In this document: in pieces, positions 60,631 through 64,000 of the stretch
Position numbering within the stretch: position 1 is the stretch's first letter
How the letters are laid out: each line of letters opens with the position of its first letter
From: Streptomyces caeruleatus
GTDB lineage: Bacteria; Actinomycetota; Actinomycetes; Streptomycetales; Streptomycetaceae
Direction: 5' to 3'
Length of the DNA: 64,000 nucleotides
NCBI RefSeq assembly: GCF_001514235.1
Contig: NZ_KQ948934.1
Location: 310,001 to 374,000, forward strand
Program-made: the position numbers and the translations under genes
The notes under the pieces: model-generated
Told to the model about the DNA's origin: nothing
Seen by the model: only the letters and a program-made list of their open reading frames with translations
Database searches by the model: none

Positions 60631-63093
60631 ATGGACCAGGGCATCGCCGCCGACCGGGCGGCGCGGCCGGTCGCAGAGCCGGTCGAAGAGGCGCTCACGG
60701 CGCGCGTCACCCTCGACGAGAACGCCTCCGTGACCGGGTGGAACGCGGGCGCTGAGCGCCTGCTGGGGTACTCGGCCGCACAGATCGTGGGGCGATCGGC
60801 GGCCGGTCTGCTGGCGGAGCCGGTCCCGGTGGAGGACCTGCGCTGCATCGAGGAGCTGCCGAGATGGCATGGGACGGTCTCCGTCCGGCACCGTGATGGC
60901 CGGCGGTTGGAGATCAGGGTCCTCGCGCACCACCGGACGCCGGAGACCGGTACCCGCGAGTGGTTCCTGGTCTCCGCCCTGCCCGGGAAGCAGCCTCAGC
61001 CGGCCGACGAAGACCTCGTGCGCCGGAGCTTCGCGCAGTCCCCTTCCTGCGCGCAGGCGCTCTACGACACCGGGCTCCGGGCGCGGTGGGTGAACGAAGC
61101 CATGGAACGGGCCTTGGGCCTCACGCAGGACTACCTGCTCGGACTGCGCACCGGCGAGGGCGTGGACGGGCCGGTCGGTGAGCTGGCAGAGCAGGGCATG
61201 CTGCGGGTGCTGGAGACCGGGGAGCCCGAGTATCAGGAGCACTTCATGCGCGCCGGCGGTGAAACGCGCGAGCACGCCTGGTCGGTCGTCCTGTCGCCGC
61301 TGCGGGACCGGACGGGCCACGTGCAGGGTGTCTGCCTCACCACGCACGACATCACGGAGCAGTACTGGGCACGCAAGCGGCTCCAGCTGATCGCCGAGGC
61401 CGGCCAGCGCATCGGCACCACGCTCGACGTGATGCGGACGGCGCAGGAGCTGGCGGACGTGACGATCCCGGAACTCGCCGACTTCGTCAGCGTCGAACTG
61501 CTGACCTCCCTCGACGACCTGCACGAGCCGGTCCCGGAAGGCGGGTCGGCGGCCGGTCCTCTCCTTCTGCGGCGCGCCGCCCACCAGTCCGTGACCCCGG
61601 GCATCCCGGAGGCGGTCGTCGGCCTGGGCGATGTGGACGGGTATCCGGAGCATTCCGCACCGGTTGAGAGCCTCCGGTCCGGACGGGCCTCCCGGCACGA
61701 GATGACCGACGCCGCGATCGCCGACTGGGGCGCCGGCGACCCGGCCCGGACCTCCCGGGTTCGCGAACTCGGCATCCACTCGGTGATGACGGTGCCTCTG
61801 TCGGCACGCGGAACCACTCTGGGCGTCGCCGTCTTCTACCGCTACCGGCACCCCGAGATCTTCCAGGAGGACGATCTGGTGCTGGCCGAGGAGCTGGTGG
61901 CCCGGGCTGCCGTCTGCATCGACAACGCCCTGCGCTACACCCGTGAACGCGGTACGGCGGTGATGCTGCAGCGCAGCCTGCTGCCTCGGCGGCTGCCCGA
62001 GCAGGCGGCAGTGGAGGTCGCCTCCCGCTACCTCCCGGCCGGCGGGCACGCCGGCGTGGGCGGCGACTGGTTCGACGTCATCCCCCTGTCCGGGGCGAGG
62101 GTGGCACTGATCGTCGGCGACGTCGTCGGCCACGGCATCCACGCCTCCGCGACCATGGGCCGTCTGCGTACGGCCGTACGCACCCTCGCCGACATCGACC
62201 TGCCCCCCGACGAACTGCTCACCCACCTCGACGACCTGGTCGCTCGCCTGTCCACCGAGCAGGAGAGCGAACAGCCCGCCGACCGGTACCCGGAGCCCGC
62301 CAGCGAGGTCGGCGCGACCTGCCTGTACGCCGTGTACGACCCGATCTCCCGGCGCTGCTCACTCGCCCGGGCCGGACATCCGCGGCCGGTCGTGGTGGGC
62401 CCCGAGGGCACCGTCGAACTCGTCGACCTCCCGGCAGGCCCCCTGCTGGGGCTGGGCGGTCTGCCTTTCGAGGCGGCCGAGATCGACCTGCCCGAGGGCA
62501 GCCTGCTCGCCCTCTACACCGACGGCCTGATCGAAGGCCGAGACCGCGACATCGACGACGGCCTCCACCGGCTCTGCCAGCTGCTCACCCGGCCGGCGCC
62601 CTCCCTGGACGCCCTGTGTGACACGGTGCTCGCCGATCTCCTGCCCGCGCGCCCGGCCGACGACGTGGCGCTCCTCCTCGCCCGCACCCGCGCGCTCGAC
62701 GCCTCGCAGGTCGCCACGTGGGAGATACCGGCCGATCCCTCCGCGGTCGCCCAGACCCGCAAGGACGCGTTGGCACAGGTCGAGGCCTGGGGGCTGGAGG
62801 ACACCGCCTTCGTCACCGAGTTGGTCGTCAGTGAGCTCGTCACCAACGCCATCCGGTACGGAGAACCTCCGATCCAACTCCGCCTGATCCACGACAGCAC
62901 CCTCATCTGTGAGGTCTCCGACGGCAGCAACACAGCTCCCCACCTCCGCCGCGCCCGCACGTACGACGAGGGCGGCCGCGGTCTGCTCCTCGTCGCACAG
63001 CTGACCCAGCGCTGGGGCACCCGCCAGAGTGCCCGGGGCAAGACCATCTGGACGGAACAGACTTTCGAGCCGGTCCCGCCCGACCTCTTCTGA
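60631..63093 (+). CDS. PAS-PAS-GAF-SpoIIE phosphatase with HATPase (anti-sigma-type) domain
   Basis: 820 aa. Two PAS regions (about 20-110 and 130-245, the second ending LTTHDITEQYWA), GAF domain (about 260-440), SpoIIE-type PP2C core with metal motifs GGDWFDVIPL and GDVVGHG and later YTDGLIEGR, and a C-terminal HATPase_c of the RsbW type (VSELVTNAIRYG, DEGGRGLLLVAQL). Such Streptomyces proteins both dephosphorylate anti-anti-sigma factors and may act as kinase, linking ligand sensing to sigma control. No anti-sigma or STAS gene adjoins. Ribosome site weak. Confidence 0.93.
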   Translation: MDQGIAADRAARPVAEPVEEALTARVTLDENASVTGWNAGAERLLGYSAAQIVGRSAAGLLAEPVPVEDLRCIEELPRWHGTVSVRHRDGRRLEIRVLAHHRTPETGTREWFLVSALPGKQPQPADEDLVRRSFAQSPSCAQALYDTGLRARWVNEAMERALGLTQDYLLGLRTGEGVDGPVGELAEQGMLRVLETGEPEYQEHFMRAGGETREHAWSVVLSPLRDRTGHVQGVCLTTHDITEQYWARKRLQLIAEAGQRIGTTLDVMRTAQELADVTIPELADFVSVELLTSLDDLHEPVPEGGSAAGPLLLRRAAHQSVTPGIPEAVVGLGDVDGYPEHSAPVESLRSGRASRHEMTDAAIADWGAGDPARTSRVRELGIHSVMTVPLSARGTTLGVAVFYRYRHPEIFQEDDLVLAEELVARAAVCIDNALRYTRERGTAVMLQRSLLPRRLPEQAAVEVASRYLPAGGHAGVGGDWFDVIPLSGARVALIVGDVVGHGIHASATMGRLRTAVRTLADIDLPPDELLTHLDDLVARLSTEQESEQPADRYPEPASEVGATCLYAVYDPISRRCSLARAGHPRPVVVGPEGTVELVDLPAGPLLGLGGLPFEAAEIDLPEGSLLALYTDGLIEGRDRDIDDGLHRLCQLLTRPAPSLDALCDTVLADLLPARPADDVALLLARTRALDASQVATWEIPADPSAVAQTRKDALAQVEAWGLEDTAFVTELVVSELVTNAIRYGEPPIQLRLIHDSTLICEVSDGSNTAPHLRRARTYDEGGRGLLLVAQLTQRWGTRQSARGKTIWTEQTFEPVPPDLF

Positions 63094-63144
63094 CCAGCGG
63101 CAGCCACTTCCTCATCGCCGGCCATGCATCACCTATGGCTCCTG

Positions 63145-64000
63145 TCAATCAGGGGTTTCTCGCTTTTCCGGGGCTGTTTCGGCCGAAGTGCGGCCGTCGG
63201 CCGCCAGCAGGGCGATCACGGCGAGGGCGGCGAGCAGGATGATCGCCAGGACCAGGACCGTCAGGGTCGTGGGGTCGTTCCAGAGCGCGAACACCAGGGC
63301 GATCACCAGCAGGGCCCCGATCGTGAGCCACTTCCGGTTGCCCTCGGTCCAGGTCCCGGCCCGGCCCGTGGTGACGCCGTGGGCCTCCGCCCACCGGGCC
63401 GCAAAGTCCGCGCCGCGTTCGGACCCGGAGCGCACCGCGCGCGGCAGCCGGCCCGGTCCGACGAGGTAGGCGCCGAGCGCGACGATCACGGCGAGCACGA
63501 TGACGGTGCGCAGGGTGGCCTTCAGGAAGCGCAGCAGGGTGTCGAAGACCGCGGCCGCCGCCGGTTCGGACAGGACGCTCGGCGGGAGATGGTCCAGGTA
63601 GTAGCGGCGGGCGACGACCAGGCCGATGGCGACGACCAGGCAGCCCACGGCCGCGCCCAGCGCCGTCTTCGCCAGCGCCCGTCTGCGACGGTGGGCCAGC
63701 AGGACGCCCGCCGCCCCGAGCAGCACGGTGATCACCGGCATCCAGTAGCCGGCCAGGTCCAGCGCGTGCGCCGCGTCCTGGAACTGGTCGAGTTGGTCGG
63801 ACTGGAAGAGGACCACCTGTTTCTCGACGGCGGGGATATGGGAAGCCGGCTGCACGCCGGCGTCGACCAGATCCTTCTTGACCTGCTCCACTGCGGTTCC
63901 GACGTCGAGGGTCACGGTGCCCTCCTCGACGCCGATCGCCCCGCGTCCCTTGCCCGTGAGGGCATGTACGACAGCCGAGTGGGCGGTCCGGTTCGCCGTG
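63145..64000 (-). CDS. Membrane protein, 5' end beyond the window
   Basis: The frame stays open to the right edge, reading ANRTAHSAVVHALTGKG and GVEEGTVTLDVG before the first in-window GTG (63915). The true start is therefore outside, and 63915 is not the start. The visible 284 codons have four hydrophobic segments: YWMPVITVLLGAAGVLL, ALGAAVGCLVVAIGLVV, VIVLAVIVALGAYLV, and the pair near the end. Typical of an actinobacterial family of large integral membrane proteins of unknown role. It converges with the SpoIIE gene. Confidence 0.85.
   Translation of the reverse strand, partial: TANRTAHSAVVHALTGKGRGAIGVEEGTVTLDVGTAVEQVKKDLVDAGVQPASHIPAVEKQVVLFQSDQLDQFQDAAHALDLAGYWMPVITVLLGAAGVLLAHRRRRALAKTALGAAVGCLVVAIGLVVARRYYLDHLPPSVLSEPAAAAVFDTLLRFLKATLRTVIVLAVIVALGAYLVGPGRLPRAVRSGSERGADFAARWAEAHGVTTGRAGTWTEGNRKWLTIGALLVIALVFALWNDPTTLTVLVLAIILLAALAVIALLAADGRTSAETAPEKRETPD

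Overview
The window is chromosomal DNA from a Streptomyces. Four things point there: very high GC; Pup-proteasome genes (arc, dop); the gylR-gylCAB glycerol regulon; and the paired chaplin genes of the chpC/chpH type. From memory, the backbone order (arc/dop, trmI, metH, gylR-gylCAB, parJ, mshC, a DUF3090 block, chpC/chpH) matches the SCO1640-SCO1676 region of S. coelicolor. No insertion sequence, CRISPR array, rRNA or replication origin was seen. One tRNA, Leu(GAG), is present.

0-14 kb: the proteasome ATPase arc and depupylase dop read leftwards. They are followed by a single-cluster ferredoxin, a secreted-type protein, trmI, an M50/CBS membrane protease, a RecB-like Fe-S nuclease, an orphan NarL-type response regulator, two tandem paralogous oligopeptide-binding lipoproteins without permeases, and a HAD phosphatase. 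14-23 kb: cobalamin-dependent methionine synthase metH, then gylR and the gylCAB operon. Two matching GylR-type operator motifs and a textbook terminator after gylR are visible. A three-way-junction-forming inverted-repeat element follows gylB.

23.6-41.1 kb: a sulfur-salvage island between gylB and parJ. One leftward operon encodes a ribose-type ABC transporter plus methylthioribose kinase (mtnK). Divergent from it, behind a candidate Met/Cys leader peptide, are mtnD-mtnC-mtnB. Further on are an ArsR/F420-LLM pair and mtnA. Divergent from mtnA, behind a second Cys-containing leader peptide, is a translationally coupled operon: BMP-type nucleoside ABC transporter, nucleoside phosphorylase, MTA/SAH-deaminase-like amidohydrolase and a GntR regulator with its own palindromic operator. 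Together these could import methylthioribose and methylthioadenosine-type nucleosides, convert both to methylthioribose-1-phosphate, and recycle it to methionine. metH lies nearby. I regard this as the most interesting system in the window.

41-46 kb: parJ (PAC2 family), a Tat-exported beta-propeller, and a two-gene unit made of a subtilase without signal peptide and a 29% glutamine protein. The two products of that unit share a C-terminal module. 46-64 kb: mshC (mycothiol), a kinase-fold protein, DUF3090, a histidine phosphatase, CorA, a ferritin-like protein, an LLM oxidoreductase, an aldo/keto reductase and a RecD2-like protein whose helicase motifs have decayed. Then come chaplins chpC and chpH, an M20 peptidase, tRNA-Leu, a PAS/GAF/SpoIIE/HATPase phosphatase and a membrane protein cut by the window edge.
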